Assembly: GCA_963556145.1 (NCBI GenBank)
Contig: OY744468.1
Span: 2,108,001-2,172,000, forward strand
Direction: 5' to 3'
Length of the DNA: 64,000 bases
Source of the DNA: Hygrocybe punicea
Lineage: Eukaryota > Basidiomycota > Agaricomycetes > Agaricales > Hygrophoraceae
A model generated the notes under the pieces. The model saw nothing but the letters and a program-made list of their open reading frames with translations, did no database searches and was not told the DNA's origin. This document shows positions 22,301 through 35,049 of the stretch, in pieces; position 1 is the first letter of the stretch, and every line of letters starts with the position of its first letter. A program made the translations under genes and the position numbers.

Positions 22301-25300
22301 AATCTCCGCAAGTTGGAAAAAATAGCGCCGAAGAGGCCCTCTGATAGGTCATTGAGCTATGAGTGGGCGAATATGAAGAGGGTCGAGGAGGAGATGGTAA
22401 AAATACTGGAATCAATCCAATTACTTCGTGGTCACAACTAGAAGCCTATCTCGAAATCCATTATCCTATGCAGGCGGCGCTATTGACAAACCCTCCTTTC
22501 TGGATTACGGCCCTCATGGAGAAGATTCAGATAGATGAGGCGGCGAACGGCGAATGGACCGTGCAAGGATCTAGCAAGAATAAAACAAAGGAAGAGAAGA
22601 GAAGATGGTTCGCAAATACTCCGTATGGGTTTTGGAAACTTTGTCGCGATTTAGACTTTATACGGCCACCACTACCTGTGCAAAAGGCGCAGAAAAATCG
22701 TAACTTGAAGAAGGTCGAAACAAGCCAGGAGGAAGACAACGAATCAAACGTAGAAGACGAACCCGGTGCTGAGGTTGATCCACGAGTCGTTTTCTTCACT
22801 TCTCTTGGATTTGATGGTGAAATCCCTGTCGTGCCATCATCGCATCGGGACATCGAACAACTTTTATGCGACGATGTCAGCATCTGGTCGATGTCTTCGG
22901 CTGAACGTGATCGAGTAGTGGGACTTTGGGAAGAGGAAGTCAGGCGATTTGCTTACAAGTCCAACCTGTCAGAGTTTGAAGAGCTGCGCGCACGGTATCG
23001 GGATGCGTGTAAGAAGTTTAATAACGTGCAAGACCAAGTGGGTTCAGTTGCTCTCTCTTTCTCTCTCCCTCTCATTTGAGTTGGCGGTACTTTCAGGCGC
23101 GGCAGAGACTCATGGGCGGCGCAGATCTTATTGGGTGTACAACGGCGGGTTCGTGACTTTCGATTGAAATACGAACTGATGTAGCTGACCTTGTTTGCTT
23201 CTCTTAAGGTGCCGCTAAGCTGATCTCATTACTGACGGTATAGTATTTTATATTATTTTATCAGCTATATATGACAATTGGGCTTCTAGGTAATAGCCCC
23301 CAAAGTCTTGATAGTTGAAGAAGCAGGACAGGTCCTCGAATCACATATCCTCGCGTCCCTCGTCCCCTCCGGTATTCATCTCTTCTTGATCTCCAAATTA
23401 AATGTCTTGTTAATCGATTGACTCAATAGTCGAGCACATTATCTGTATTGGCGATCCTCAGCAACTCCGTCCGAATCTGGCGAATTACTGTGCGTGTCTA
23501 GTGGAGGTTTATGTCAGGGATCTGAATCGATTTATTGTCTGCAGCTTTGTCTATGGATAGCGAGCGGGGGAAAATGTTGTTCAAGTTTGACTGCTCGTTA
23601 ATGGAGAGACTTGCGGATAACGGTTTCCCGCTCTCGGTCATCAACGTGCAGAGGCGGATGAGACCTACAATCTCCCATTTTATACGGTAACTTATCAGCT
23701 CGCTCTAAATAGCCAACAGCTCACCCGACGTTAGTCAGATTTTGTATCCAAAACTAGAAGACCACCCTATGGTGTGCAACTACCCGTCCGTCCAAGGCAT
23801 GCAAAAGAACGTCTTTTTCTTCACGCATACACACCAGGAAAATGGTGAAGCAGATTCAGTCTCCAAGCACAACATGTTCGAGGTAAGGCCCGTTCAAGTT
23901 GATTTTGGTCATTTCTGCTCTAAAGAGATTTTTACGTTAGGTGGAGATGATACGCGATCTTGTTCTGTATTTTTTGAAACAAGGCCCATATAGCAAGCCA
24001 GGCGATATCGCTGTATTATGTGCTTACCTTGGTCAATTGCAGAAGGTTCGCATGGCATTACGTGACGTTAGATTGGCCGTTTCTGTGGACGAGAGGGACG
24101 AAGAACAACTTGCCAGACAAGGCGACGAGATTGTGAAGGATGAGTTTGACAGCGTTCTCGTTGCCAAACATGTGAGTTCTGTCCTTTATTATTGATTCAT
24201 GCTCTCAATTTTCTGGTGCGGCAGATTCGATTAGGTACCGTCGATACTTTTCAGGGAGAAGAAGCCAAAGTTGTCATTGTCTCATTGGTCAGGAACTCCG
24301 GTTCCTTTGACGGCGGATCATCGTCAATCGGGTTCCTCAAGGTTTGCAGGCAATACCTTTTTTGTTGTTGCCAAACCTGAAGTAGATATCAGAGCTCTAA
24401 TCGAATAAATGTGGCCATGTCACGCGCAAAGCATGGTCTTTACATACTTGGAAATGCCTCGAATTTACGTCAAAACAAGACATGGGAGAAGATTATCATC
24501 GAAATGGAAGATCAAGACTTGATTGGCAGCGGTTTTCCGATTTGTTGTCCCCGTCATCCTCAAGTGGAGCGTTTGATCACAGGCCCTAACCAGCTCCCGA
24601 CACATGCACCAGAAGGTGGTTGCCTGCAACAATGCACGTTCCGACTCGGTTGTGGGCATAAGTGTCCATCTGTGGTATGTCTTCGGCCTCTCACCTCTGA
24701 AACGTCTGACTTGATGACTTTTTCAGTGTCATCCTGATTCTGATGGCCATCGCAGGATGAAATGCGATGAAACGTGCCCAAGAACTCCCTGTGTCAGGAA
24801 ACACCCTTGCCCTCTTCGGTGCTGGCAAGACTGTGGAAAATGCGAGTTTCCGATCTACGGGGTACGTCTCCCTTGTGTTCATACAGCAAGAATAGTACCT
24901 TGGTAAGTTGCTCGAATCATGGCTTTGGATGACACCCTCAGTAGGATCCACACAGCCACCAATTGGAAGATCTCTCATCGGTCAAGTGCGACGAGAAAGT
25001 CTTAAAATGTTTGCCGAAGTGCGAACATTTGATTCCTGTTCCATGTTCCCAGTCTCCAGATGCTGTCGTTTGTCGTGAAACGTGTGGAGGAGTGATGTCC
25101 TGCTGTTCCAGATCATGCACGGCGAAATGTTGGCAATGCCAACGAGAGACGGCCGCTTCATTGACTGTTGTCCCTACTGGCAAAATTCCGCGCACTTGTC
25201 ATCGTGGCCATCCCTGCGAGCGACTATTATATTGTCAACATCAATGCAGACTAACTTGCTCCAAGGACCATGAATGCAACACCAGATGTGCGCAGACATG

Positions 25301-27412
25301 CCGCCAAATTTGCTCCCATTATTCTTGCCCGAATGTGTGTTCACAACCTTGTCCACCATGCCTGTCTCCCTGTGATTGGCAATGTGCTCATTTTTCATGT
25401 CCCGTCTCCTGTGGCTCTGTTAGTGATCCTTTTTGTAGCATGAACAATTTGAAGGCTGACCGTCGTTCGTAGATATGCTCTCGTCTTCCCTGTGATGAGC
25501 CCTGTTCTCGCATTCTTAGGTGTGGCCATACCTGTCCTTCCGGTCCGTATGATTTTCTTTTCGCTTTGAATTTTGATCATAAAATACTAATAATTTACAC
25601 CAAGTATGCGGAGAACCATGTGAACAACAAACTTGTGTGGCATGCCTCGCTCCGAGTGAGAAATCGTCTATCGTAGATCTCATCATGGGACGTATGTTAT
25701 CGGAGATCGACCTCACATCCATGGATATCGCCGAGCGCCTGATTACGCTGACTTGCCGTCATATATTCACCGTTGAAACACTCGACGGACACTGCCAAAT
25801 GTCTGACTACTATGAGATGGACAACCTTGGTGCTTTCAAGGCAACCAAAGTTCCGCCAATCGAATATAAAGTTCCACCAGTCTGTCCCACATGTCGTGGA
25901 CCGATCTCAACTCGACGATATGGACGTGTCACCAAACGGGCGAATTTGGACATCCTGGAGCAAAATGTTGCCAGTACTATGTCGAGGTCCCTCGAGATAA
26001 TTGCCCCAGACGTGCAAGCAATTATTCTCAATATTAAATCTCTGCAATCTGATGCAGAGTATATGAGATACAAACCAACAGAGGCAGCGTCGGAGAAGTT
26101 TGACAATTTGGTCCACCAGAGGAATTTGCTATTTGGCAAGGAGGATGAACCGCTTTCTGCCTCAATTTTTGATCGTAAAACTATGATCGCAACGCATGGT
26201 TTTGATCGCGACGAGGTTAAACTCTGGATCAAGATTGTTCGCAACCTGTTGAAAGCCTATGATAAGGTTGTTTCTGTAGCGACCACGCGTGGACCTCACA
26301 CCCGTGCCTACGAAGCTGCCCTCTCTACGCTATACCGTCTCGAACTCTCTGCCATCGCACAAGACCCTCTGCGAGCGTGCCTTGCGCCAGAACCCTTTGC
26401 GATGGACGAAGTCAACAAGAAGATTGGACAGCCTCCGCACAAGGCCGACACCCGTTTCCAAATCGAGGCGTTTTTCCTCTCCCTCGAAGTCAGATATATG
26501 TTGGCGCAGGTCGCTCAAAGCCGAGTCGAAGGACTGCCGAATATTTCCAACGACTACTTGAATCGCCATCATCGGCTACTTTGGCAATCTTTCATCAAAT
26601 TTATCTACGATTCTTGCGTTCGAGATTCACGCAAAGCACTAAGGATGGCAGAAAGGTCATCCGCCTCAAAGCTCGCCGCACATTCCGCGATGCAGATGCT
26701 GCGAGCAGATTTGGAGCAATTTAGGCATGAGATTATCTGCGCACGGGACGAATTAACTAGAACGGGCGCATGGGATAGCGTGGAGCGGTCAAGACTTGTA
26801 TCTGCAGTCCTAGAACAAGAAGGGGTCGCTAACGAGTTGCTGAGGGCAAGCCGCGTTGAATATATACGAAGTGGTCACTCGACAGACATGGAGATGCTCA
26901 AGGAGGACCGGGCCTGGTTCACCGAGAATTGTCAGGTAAAAGCGACCAACTATATTCTCGAATACCAAAAGCTTGAAGAGTACCTACGGACTGATAACGG
27001 CTACCAACGGGTATCTCTGCAAGAAATATCAGACATCGTCAAAGCATTTTCTTTCTGTATGTGTTCAGGGCTCATGATCATTTCACAACGCACTCTGCCT
27101 ATTGATCATTCTCGTTCAGCTCATGTAGGTCATTTCTACAATTGCCAGAATGGTCATACGTTCGTCATTACCGAAGTACGTTGATGCATTTACAACACCA
27201 CAAGTTACAGAGCTGAAATTTTGTTCTCTTTGTTGCACTGCATACAGTGCGGGGGTGCTGTGGAACAAGCTAGATGTCCCGAATGCCGGGCGCCCATTGG
27301 CGGGAACCACCACGCTTTGCACGGATCAAACACTCGGGCGATAGAATTTGAGGAAGTTGTCAGGGCTCAAGGAGCAGCGGCAAGCCCATGGGCATGGAAC
27401 CAAAATATGTAA
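19344..27412 (+). CDS. ZNFX1/NFX1-type zinc-finger RNA helicase
   Basis: A superfamily-1 helicase of the ZNFX1 type; relatives act in small-RNA and antiviral pathways (animal ZNFX1, fission yeast Hrr1). Exon 1 carries a CCCH finger: C45, C54, C60, H64 (C-X8-C-X5-C-X3-H). The middle region leads to Walker A GPPGTGK, encoded by a 19-nt exon (21990-22008) between two introns of 55 and 59 bp. Then come MAFTNHALDHML, KVLIVEEAGQVLESH (Walker B), IGDPQQLRPNLANY, NVQRRMRP, VDTFQGEEAKVVIVSLVRNS and NVAMSRAKHGLYILGN. From about 24630 to 25640 follow many NFX1-type Cys/His knuckles such as CGHKCPSVC. After a long C-terminal region (25637-27180) a last exon joins FYNCQNGHTFVITE to CGGAVEQARCPECRAPIGG, the ZNFX1 terminal finger. 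The stop is at 27412. The domain plan is complete. At least ten introns are present and several borders are uncertain. Confidence 0.9.
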
Positions 27413-27916
27413 CAAGAACCTATTGTAATTTAGGCCTCTGAACCTTTGGCTGGAGCAAATGTGCAACGTTTTGTCGCTAAACGGGTTTCTGCGACGCTAA
27501 GATCAGAAAGAAAACACGACCGTTTGATCCGATCGTATAAAATATCGCTATAACTTGTATCATGAATCATGATGGATCATGACCTGGTGAAGGCGAAAGA
27601 ATGTCGAAGTTCCTCAAGTTGGCGTGAACAGAGAACGCCCACCATAACCGAACTGGTACTACTTGCTGACGGCCCGGGCATCTCGGTAGTCTCAGTCGTA
27701 TGCTATATGTATCATTAACAAAGTCGTGAGGTTGTCGTATATAGTGCTGCGTAGAACACCGAGCGAAATGAAAGAGCAGTGGATACAAGAACGTATGCAG
27801 GGAAACGAATAAGCGAGCAGGAGGAAGAGGAAGTTCGCGAAAGACCCGGATATAAAAGGAGTAGAGTACTATGATGTCGAGGGAAGTTTATGCCATGGAT
27901 GAAAAAAAAAAATTGC
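27413..27916. other. Convergent intergenic region
   Basis: Between the stop codons of the helicase and the arrestin-like gene. It probably holds 3' untranslated regions, and no gene is visible. Confidence 0.5.
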
Positions 27917-30900
27917 TCAATTGGATTGTCCTTGATATTTCCTGATGAGATCCCTCAGTCTAGCCTGTCCAAATGCAAGCTCTCCCGATGGCGGTTTCAC
28001 ACTGACGACCTTTGCGGAACTCCCAACTTCCAATTCCGAGATCGTCGGTGGTAGCTTTATGGCTGGCTTGCTGTTCAAGTTGGGTGAAGCTGTTACTCGA
28101 GCAAGTGAAGCGGTCGAAGATAATGTAGGGATAGCATGTGAGGAGGAAACTACGGCCGGAACGGACATTGACTTGATGACAGGTCGGGAGCGCTTCCGGG
28201 TGTAATCAACCAGTTTCGGCGGGTCCAGCGAAGGTGGGTTGGCGTTTGGACGGGGGGATCTTGTCGCCAATCGCAACGGTCTTGGTTGAGGAGTGTCAGA
28301 CGTTTTCTGTCCCGTGTTTGTCGCCTGCAGATCAACTTTACTGCTCTGTTGGGCTGCTGCAGAAGCCCAGATGGCTGCTACTGCCGCGACCTTCCCTCCA
28401 CGACCGCCGCGGGCCGACCTGATGTTGTATTTGACTTCCGAATCTAGATGGGGCGACAGAAATGTTTGTAGTCCGGTAGTTGGTTGAGCGCTCGGCTTCC
28501 ATGAGATGAAATCAGGTTGTGCAGGGAGCCCTTGTGGCGTCAACTTGCCATCACCATTTTCAACTATAGCTTGAGATGAAGGCGGGGCCACTACACGATC
28601 AGTCTTGGGAGTTTGTGGGGGTGCTGGTGATGGGAGCAATACACGTCTGGGTTGTGCGTCGGCTGATGAAGGTCCAGTATCGACGAGTTGCGCATCCGGC
28701 TTGTTACTTGTTGTGGCCAGTTTCAGAACTGGACGTCTGGGCATGGTATCTCTCTTGACGGTTCCAATCGGGACAAATCCAGATGAACGAGGATTTGGAG
28801 CAGATGAAACATCTTGTCCATGAGAAGGGTCTTCCATGGGACCCACGGTGGCGGAATCGAGCAAGCCCGTATCGGGTCTCGATTTCACCAGAATGTCAAG
28901 TAGTTCAGCCATATCCGGGCTTCGAGGTCTTTCAGGTGGCGGGACATTTGGATCAATCCCGCCTAGCCATGCCGCTACTTTCCCTTTCGCCAACTTTCTG
29001 AATTTGTAAGCATCTCCCTCTTTACCTCGCTCTTTCTTTTTCCCCTTTTTCCGCTGCTCGTCTCGCTGCTGGTCTCGATCTGCGCCTGTCCGCACAGATA
29101 TTACCTTTTTCTTCTCCTCTCTGCCTCGAACTTCCCGGTCATCTCCCGACATACTCGACTTCCCCGCCTTCTGTGTTCGCTCATCAGCTGAATCATGATC
29201 CGCTAGCGTTAGACTCGATATTGCAGAGTCATGCAGCGGTTCGTGGTCGTTGTTCGGCTGGGGGATCCCAATGGGTAATATCATCCGTACATCTGGTCGC
29301 CTCTCCTCCAGATCCAACTTCCGCGTGCCCACCTCGGCCAGAAGTCTTCTCTCTAGTGCATCTAAGCCACTTTCCGACCGACCTAGCTCACTGAGATCAT
29401 GACGAGGCTGCTTCAAAGATGTAATCGCTGTTAGGGTCGGTGTGGGAGGTGTTTTCTCTGCGTGTATGGCATCTGCTTCAAGGATGGTGAACACGGCATC
29501 GGCGCGAGTTCTAGTGGCAGTTGGTGGAGATAAAAGTTTCCCTTTCCCGGTCGGCACGGGAGGAGCCGGTAGTGTTTTGTCGAAGTACAACTGCTTGTCT
29601 CGCGATGCTTTTGGAATGTCGCCAGACAAATCATTATTTTGTGCGCCGAGTTCCTCCGCCATCCTCTCAAGCTCTTCCACTCGCAAACTCCTCGGAAGCG
29701 AGGCGTGCATGATGGGGTCGACAGAGAATGATTGCTTTGGAGACAACAATGGGCGCGGGGAGTGGACCATTCCTTGTGATTGAGATGGAGAAGTAGAAGA
29801 ACGAGCGGCGTTTGGTGGTAAATTCCGCAACGTCGTTGACGAGGGTATAGCGACGGGCGAGGAATGAGAGACGGCAAAGGGAAAACGATGTGATTGAGGC
29901 GATGCCGAGCGATGACGTGAATACATGCGGAGTTGCTGCGAAATACGGGAAGCACGCTCGCCCTTTCCATCTTCCGGCTCTGTTGGCTGTTGTGTACCGA
30001 GATCGAGCGGGAGAAGGGGCTGCTCTTCAGCCATACTATTATGCGGGTTTGGAGCAAATGCTCCAGCACTAGATGAGCGTGGTTGAAGGACAATTGGAGG
30101 AGCTAATATTGGTGGTGGGAAGTAATACTGTTGGCCATGGACGGGAGGTGACAAAATACGGAGAGGGTTCGGCGATTGTGGCGGAAACCACACATGTTCT
30201 TGATCTATATAGGGTTGGAGAGGAGGGGACATGGGCAGGGCTGGATAAACGTATTGACCGTGTGTTCGATCGAGGAAGGCAAGGGGTGATATTGGAGGTT
30301 GTGGCACAGACACAAGGTCCGGCGTATGTGATGGATATGGATACAACGAAGGAGGGGCGTATTGTTCTTGAGCTGGGAGCTGCGAGATAGCAGACGGATG
30401 CACGACCGTCACCGGTAGATCGAGTACAATATCTTTGCTGCATTTCGTAGCATTTCGTTAGAATTATCAAAAAATGGCGAAGGAATCTAACCAGCGTACC
30501 TTCCAATACCCATCGTGATCTTGATCCCGACGATACACTTGACTTCAAAGAGAGGTTCAGTAAGCCTGTCTTCTTCCTCGTCACCACCTTGTCGAATTCC
30601 ACCCTTGACGCCTCTAGCAGCTTTCGGAACATCAAATACAAGACTAGCCACTCCTTCTCCACCAGGAGGTACGATGTATTCTGGACCACGGAAAGCCACG
30701 TTTGTTAAGGTATCCGATATTTGTAGCGGGGGTTTCTGTGACAGTGGAATATCGGGCAGGTGAAGCAGTCGCAGTAGGGTGAGAGACAACCCCGTATTCT
30801 GTGCCCAAATACCAGATAAGATACCACGAGGGGATACTGATGACTGGATTCTCTCACTTTTTTGCTAGAATGATTCTTGACCTGCAATTCAACGCAAGCG

Positions 30901-31578
30901 CTTTCTCCGGCAACGATCACTCCACCTACAATTCGCCCCTGAGCCCATATCTTGCCATTCTCTCCAATAATCACGCCCTCTGGCTCGACTCTTCCGAAAT
31001 CTTCCTCATAGCTTTCTACCACATCAATCTTCTTCTTGTCAGTAACGAGTCGCCTCTCGCCCTTCCAAGCTACACCGACGCTAGCTCTAACTTCATACCT
31101 TACACAAGCTAGTCCGGAGCCAAAACTAATCGCTGACGGAGACGAGGGAGGGATAGGAAACCGGAAAAGGAAAGTAGATAGACCACGTCGAGCTTGGTGA
31201 TAGTCTCTTGGGATTGGTGGATCTCCAAGGATAGGATATGGCTGCACGGCATTCGAAGGCGGTAATCCGGGGCCTTGAAATAACCGGCGGCTATGCATAA
31301 AAGTGGATGTCGCCGAATGGTCGCGAGAGGTGAGCTCTTTGATAGAATGAGGTCAGGTTATTTTCTAACGGATAAATACCGAGCGCACCTTCGATTGCGA
31401 CAAGCTCGACCATGATGATGTTTATCCCCAATCCCTTGTCAGCTCTACATTCCATCTCCATCTTCCCAGACACATGTTCACCTGCGATAAAGAGAGGTTG
31501 GCTAAGTGTCAGGGAGACCTTGACTTTGGAATGGTGGGGCGACGCATTCATGGGTTCTGGCCGTGTTGGCGACGCCAT
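27917..31578 (-). CDS. Arrestin-like trafficking adaptor (alpha-arrestin/LDB19-like)
   Basis: Alpha-arrestins recruit a Rsp5-type ubiquitin ligase to plasma-membrane transporters and so trigger their endocytosis. The start MASPTRPEPMN (31578) is followed by KVKVSLTLSQPLFIAGEHVSG, an arrestin beta-strand pattern. An intron then joins VAIEGAL to ELTSRDHSATSTF and HSRRLFQGPGLPPS, a conserved fungal arrestin segment. Further exons give FRFPIPPSSPSAISFGSG, VRYEVRASVGVAWKG and later VEVKC-type strands (LFEVKCIVGIKITMG). The last exon (27917 to about 30412) is an approximately 830-residue Pro/Ser-rich, presumably disordered tail with Arg-Lys-rich patches. I saw no canonical PPxY motif in it. The assignment to the LDB19/ART1 subgroup rests on the SRDHSAT/RRLFQGP segment and is moderate; the arrestin fold is more certain. 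Confidence 0.82.
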
Positions 31579-31976
31579 GATGTGTGGGTGTTGCAAGGCC
31601 GAAATATAATCAAAAAATTACAGTGGTTCCGCCGGAGGATGCAATAAACAGATAAATAGACGAGGAAAGGAGGGAGAGAGCAGTACACCGGTGGGCGATC
31701 ACGATGACAACAGGAAGATTGTCGACCAGCACAGTAGTAAGAAATACGGTAGGCACATTCAAGAGAGAAACGGAGACGCAGTCCTAGCACATACTCTTAC
31801 AATCCAGAATTCTTGCAGGACGAATGTTACTGAGGCTCCCACGTGAGATTTAAGTGCTCCGGCGCGGGCGCCCCGGAGTCCTGGTATATTCTCAAAGCAG
31901 TTAGCATTTGGAAACAGTTAGCATTTGGTAAGTTATTACAAGACGGTGAAGTATCTTCGTATTGTTCCACGCGAAA
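31579..31976. other. Intergenic: arrestin 5' region and DUF4139 3' region
   Basis: About 400 bp between the arrestin-like start and the stop of the DUF4139 gene, both on the minus strand. A short direct repeat (AGTTAGCATTTGG, twice near 31898-31927) is the only structure seen. Confidence 0.5.
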
Positions 31977-34145
31977 TCAACGGGACAGTGATTCAGCCCA
32001 CTTGACGTCAGCCGGAGCCTTGACTTCCCACTCTGCTTCCAACTGGACCTGTGCCCCAGCGTCCACCTTCCACGACCACTCAAACCTCCCTTCCTTCTCA
32101 CCGCCCTGTCCATCGACGAGTTCCTCCCAACCGACCTTTAGCCCATCCTTTTTCAGCTCCAAGACCTGTCCGTCCTTGGCGTCCGCGAGACCTTCAGGTT
32201 TCCTCAAGATGACCTTGATGCGCTTGTCCTCACTCATCGGCACCGCATCCCGGACGGTGAGTTCCGAGATGGGGAAAGCGTGCTTGTTATGGATGGTGAT
32301 CTTACTGGTGTACGTCGTGGTGTAGTAAACTTCCGCAAACGTGCCTGCTGCAGATCTAACGGTGCGAACGCTTCGGGAATAGAGGACTTTCGTAGCAGAG
32401 TCGACGCCGAGCGTGCAGTTGAACGTGTCCCCAGTGTTAATGTCCTAGCAATGAAAATCAATCAGTTCAGCCGAGGTTCTACGGAAATCGCGGTGGAAAC
32501 GTACGTGAATCGAGGTCTTCGAAACGTAGCTCTCGTCAAGGATGACGGTCACCAGGCCAGGAAGAAGGCGATATTCACTAGTGTTCTTGACTTCGCACTG
32601 TGTTACGAGCATTGTGTGAGCAATCATATACGAGAGAAAGAGAGTGTACAAATTACCTGCAAGTATACATTGGGCTGGACTCTCGGGACTGTGACATGGG
32701 TGACCTTGGTTTCGAAAGGCAAGACAGCAACTGAAACCTGGTGGGCAACTCCATCACTAGGAATGGTCGACTTTCCTTCGACAGCATACGAAATTGCAAG
32801 TGGACTCTCGCTCACGACGGTCGTTGGCTCCAAGAAAGGTGCTGGCACTCCGACTTTTTCAAAAGCCTCCTCTTCATCGACAGCATCAGGGACTGGGTCA
32901 ACTGGAGCAGCGGACACTGACAACGGAGGTGAGGACGACCCAAATGGAACACTCCTGCCAAACAGTGGTTCCTGCTGGTGATTTTGGAATGTGCCGAATC
33001 CGCCGAATAAGCTAGTTCCGCCAAATTCGCCAGTTCCGCCGAATGCTTGAGTTCCACCAAATGCGTGAGATTGATGTTGAGGTATGGGTGGCGCTTGCTG
33101 CTGCTGCTGCTGGCCAAAGAGACCCTGGGACTGTTGCTGCGGAAAGAAATTCCTCAGCGGTTGCTGTTGTTGAAAGGTAGTTGTAAAGGGTTTCCCCCCA
33201 GGCTGACATCGAATTTTGACCGGCTTGAGATGGGGGATGCGTCTTGTCGTCGTATCTGACGCGACAGTGCTGAGAGTCAAGGCTGTATCGGTCCAATCCT
33301 CACCGGTGCTCTGATTGACGCGTGCGCGGTAGTGAAGAGAGACGGCGGAAAGAGGCTTCCCATTTTCTGTCCTTGCGTGAAGCTCATAAGTAGGGGCCCA
33401 AGAGGCGTTGTCCACAACTGGAAAACAAGAAAACGAAACGAAAATATTAGTCGAAGAGGTTTGGAACCACGAAATGGAGAGAACGCACTGTATGTCAGTT
33501 TCAACTCCACAGCGCCGTCTTCATCTGCTCCGATCACAACAGAGACCTCTCCAGAAGCCCAGCCCTTCTTTGCCGTAAGCTTTGCTTTCTCTTTCTCGAG
33601 TTGACGGTCGACCTCAACAATCTCCTCACTGATCGAAGACAGAGCACTCAAGTTCTTACTGCCGTGGTCAACAAAGTTGTCCAAGAACTCAGTGACGTCT
33701 GACGGGGTGATGTGTTCCGCGTTCAAGGTCTTGGCGTACGTGACGAGAATCTGTGCTTGGGTTTCAAGCATATCCTTCCGAGTCACGAGCTCGAGTCGCC
33801 TCCTTTCTAGAATACGAATATTTTCTGAAGGACTGTCCTTTTCGCAGTTGAAAACCCTTGGTCCAATGGTGCAGACGACATCGAAGAGACGGGCTTGGCC
33901 CAGACCAGAGACTCTGATCGAATCAGCGTCGATGGAACTAGGCAGGCCAGTAATCTCAACTTTACTTTGACCAGCCTAAATAAACAAAAGAAAAATGTTC
34001 AGACAAGGACAGATTATTGAAGTTGAACGAAATTAGCGACCTCAAGATCGAGCGCAAAAGTGCGGACAATCTCTGCCTTGGACTTGAAGACAGTGACAGA
34101 CTTGATGGGGTGCTCAGCAGCTGCGAGTTTCAAGGTGGAAGTCAT
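31977..34145 (-). CDS. DUF4139 (MuiA-like) protein with FG/Q-rich insert
   Basis: Members of this family (bacterial mucoidy inhibitor A and eukaryotic DUF4140/DUF4139 proteins) have no firm biochemical role. The start is ATG at 34145: MTSTLKLAAAEHPIKSVTVF, then KAEIVRTFALDLE, an intron, and VEITGLPSSIDADSIRVSG. Next is a coiled-coil-like segment (EEIVEVDRQLEKEKAKLTAK), then WAPTYELHARTENGKPL, VNQSTGEDWTDTALTLSTV, and C-terminal strands including VYYTTTYTSKITIHNKHAFP and ELTVRDAVPMSEDKRIKV. About 120 residues in the middle (33225-32880) form a low-complexity insert with poly-Q runs and repeated FGGT units. At least five exons are needed. The gene is divergent to POP5 with 108 bp between the starts. 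Confidence 0.85.
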
Positions 34146-34253
34146 GGAGACTGTTGGAATCAGATTCTGTATTTGGAGCACTTTCAGACTTGGCTATAAA
34201 TACGAAAAAATCGCCGTCATAGTCACGTTCCCGCTCGGTACCGAAAACCACTT
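34146..34253. promoter_or_regulatory. Shared divergent promoter region, DUF4139 / POP5
   Basis: Only 108 bp separate the two start codons on opposite strands, so the 5' untranslated regions and promoters must overlap or be extremely short. No clear TATA box is seen. The bidirectional role is inferred from the geometry. Confidence 0.6.
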
Positions 34254-34934
34254 ATGGTTCGGTTCAAGGCAAGTCCTTTCAATAATCTGTAAACCAATCC
34301 GTTCAACTTTACCAGAACCGATGGCTCCTTGTCGAATTCATTCCTGCAAGCGACGACGACTACGAGCCGCTCAATGGCAAAGAAATATGGTCCGCCCTCA
34401 AGCAAAGCGTGCTCGTCAACTTTGGTGACACTGGGTGGGGTGCGGTCGCTCTCTCACTCACTGGTATGTGCCATGCGCTTTCGCACTCACCCTCACCATT
34501 CATATAATCTCACTGCACACCATGTAGTCAAGTACCATTCTCCAACCACCAACATCTGCATCATACGAGTCGCCAGGGATCACCACCGAATTGCTTGGGG
34601 TGCCGTCACCCTGCTGTCCTCGATAGAAGGGCAAAAATACATTCCAAACGTCATACACGTTTCGGGTGAGTCTGGTTGTTTTGTTAATTCTGAAAAATCC
34701 CCCCAGACGTTCTTGAGGTATAGGTACCATCAAGCATGCGCAGCTAGCTGCCATCGCCCACAACCGAGAAGTCATTGCTCGATACCGGACGCGCGCCCGA
34801 ACACCAGGTGAGTTTCGCCACACCTTACATTACAAAACGTAACGATGATGCATAAACGTATAGCGGCGTATCATGATTCGTATGAGGAGTACCTCGAGGC
34901 TAGCAAAACAGAAATCGAATCCCTGCAAGATTAA
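34254..34934 (+). CDS. POP5: Ribonuclease P/MRP subunit POP5
   Basis: POP5 is a small protein subunit of nuclear RNase P (tRNA 5' processing) and RNase MRP (rRNA processing). Five short exons splice to 456 nt, a 151-residue protein: 34254-34268, 34316-34463, 34528-34665, 34724-34807 and 34864-34934. The sequence starts MVRFK, then NRWLLVEFI, GKEIWSALKQSVLVNFGDTG, CIIRVARDHHRIAWGAVTLL and IKHAQLAAIAHNREVIARYR, with a C-terminal acidic tail. Start, middle motifs and length match the family. Intron 1 (34269-34315) begins GCAAGT and ends CCAG, a GC-AG intron; the other three are GT-AG. Most exons are too short to appear as long open frames, so the gene is easily missed. Confidence 0.9.
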
Positions 34935-35049
34935 CGCATGGATTGCCTGCTTTTCTTTTGTGCAAATGAGCTTTCGCTTGGGCATCTGCCTTTTCAAACA
35001 GCTATGGTTTCAAACTGCTGGGGCCTGCACTTCACTCGTGCCCCCTCCT

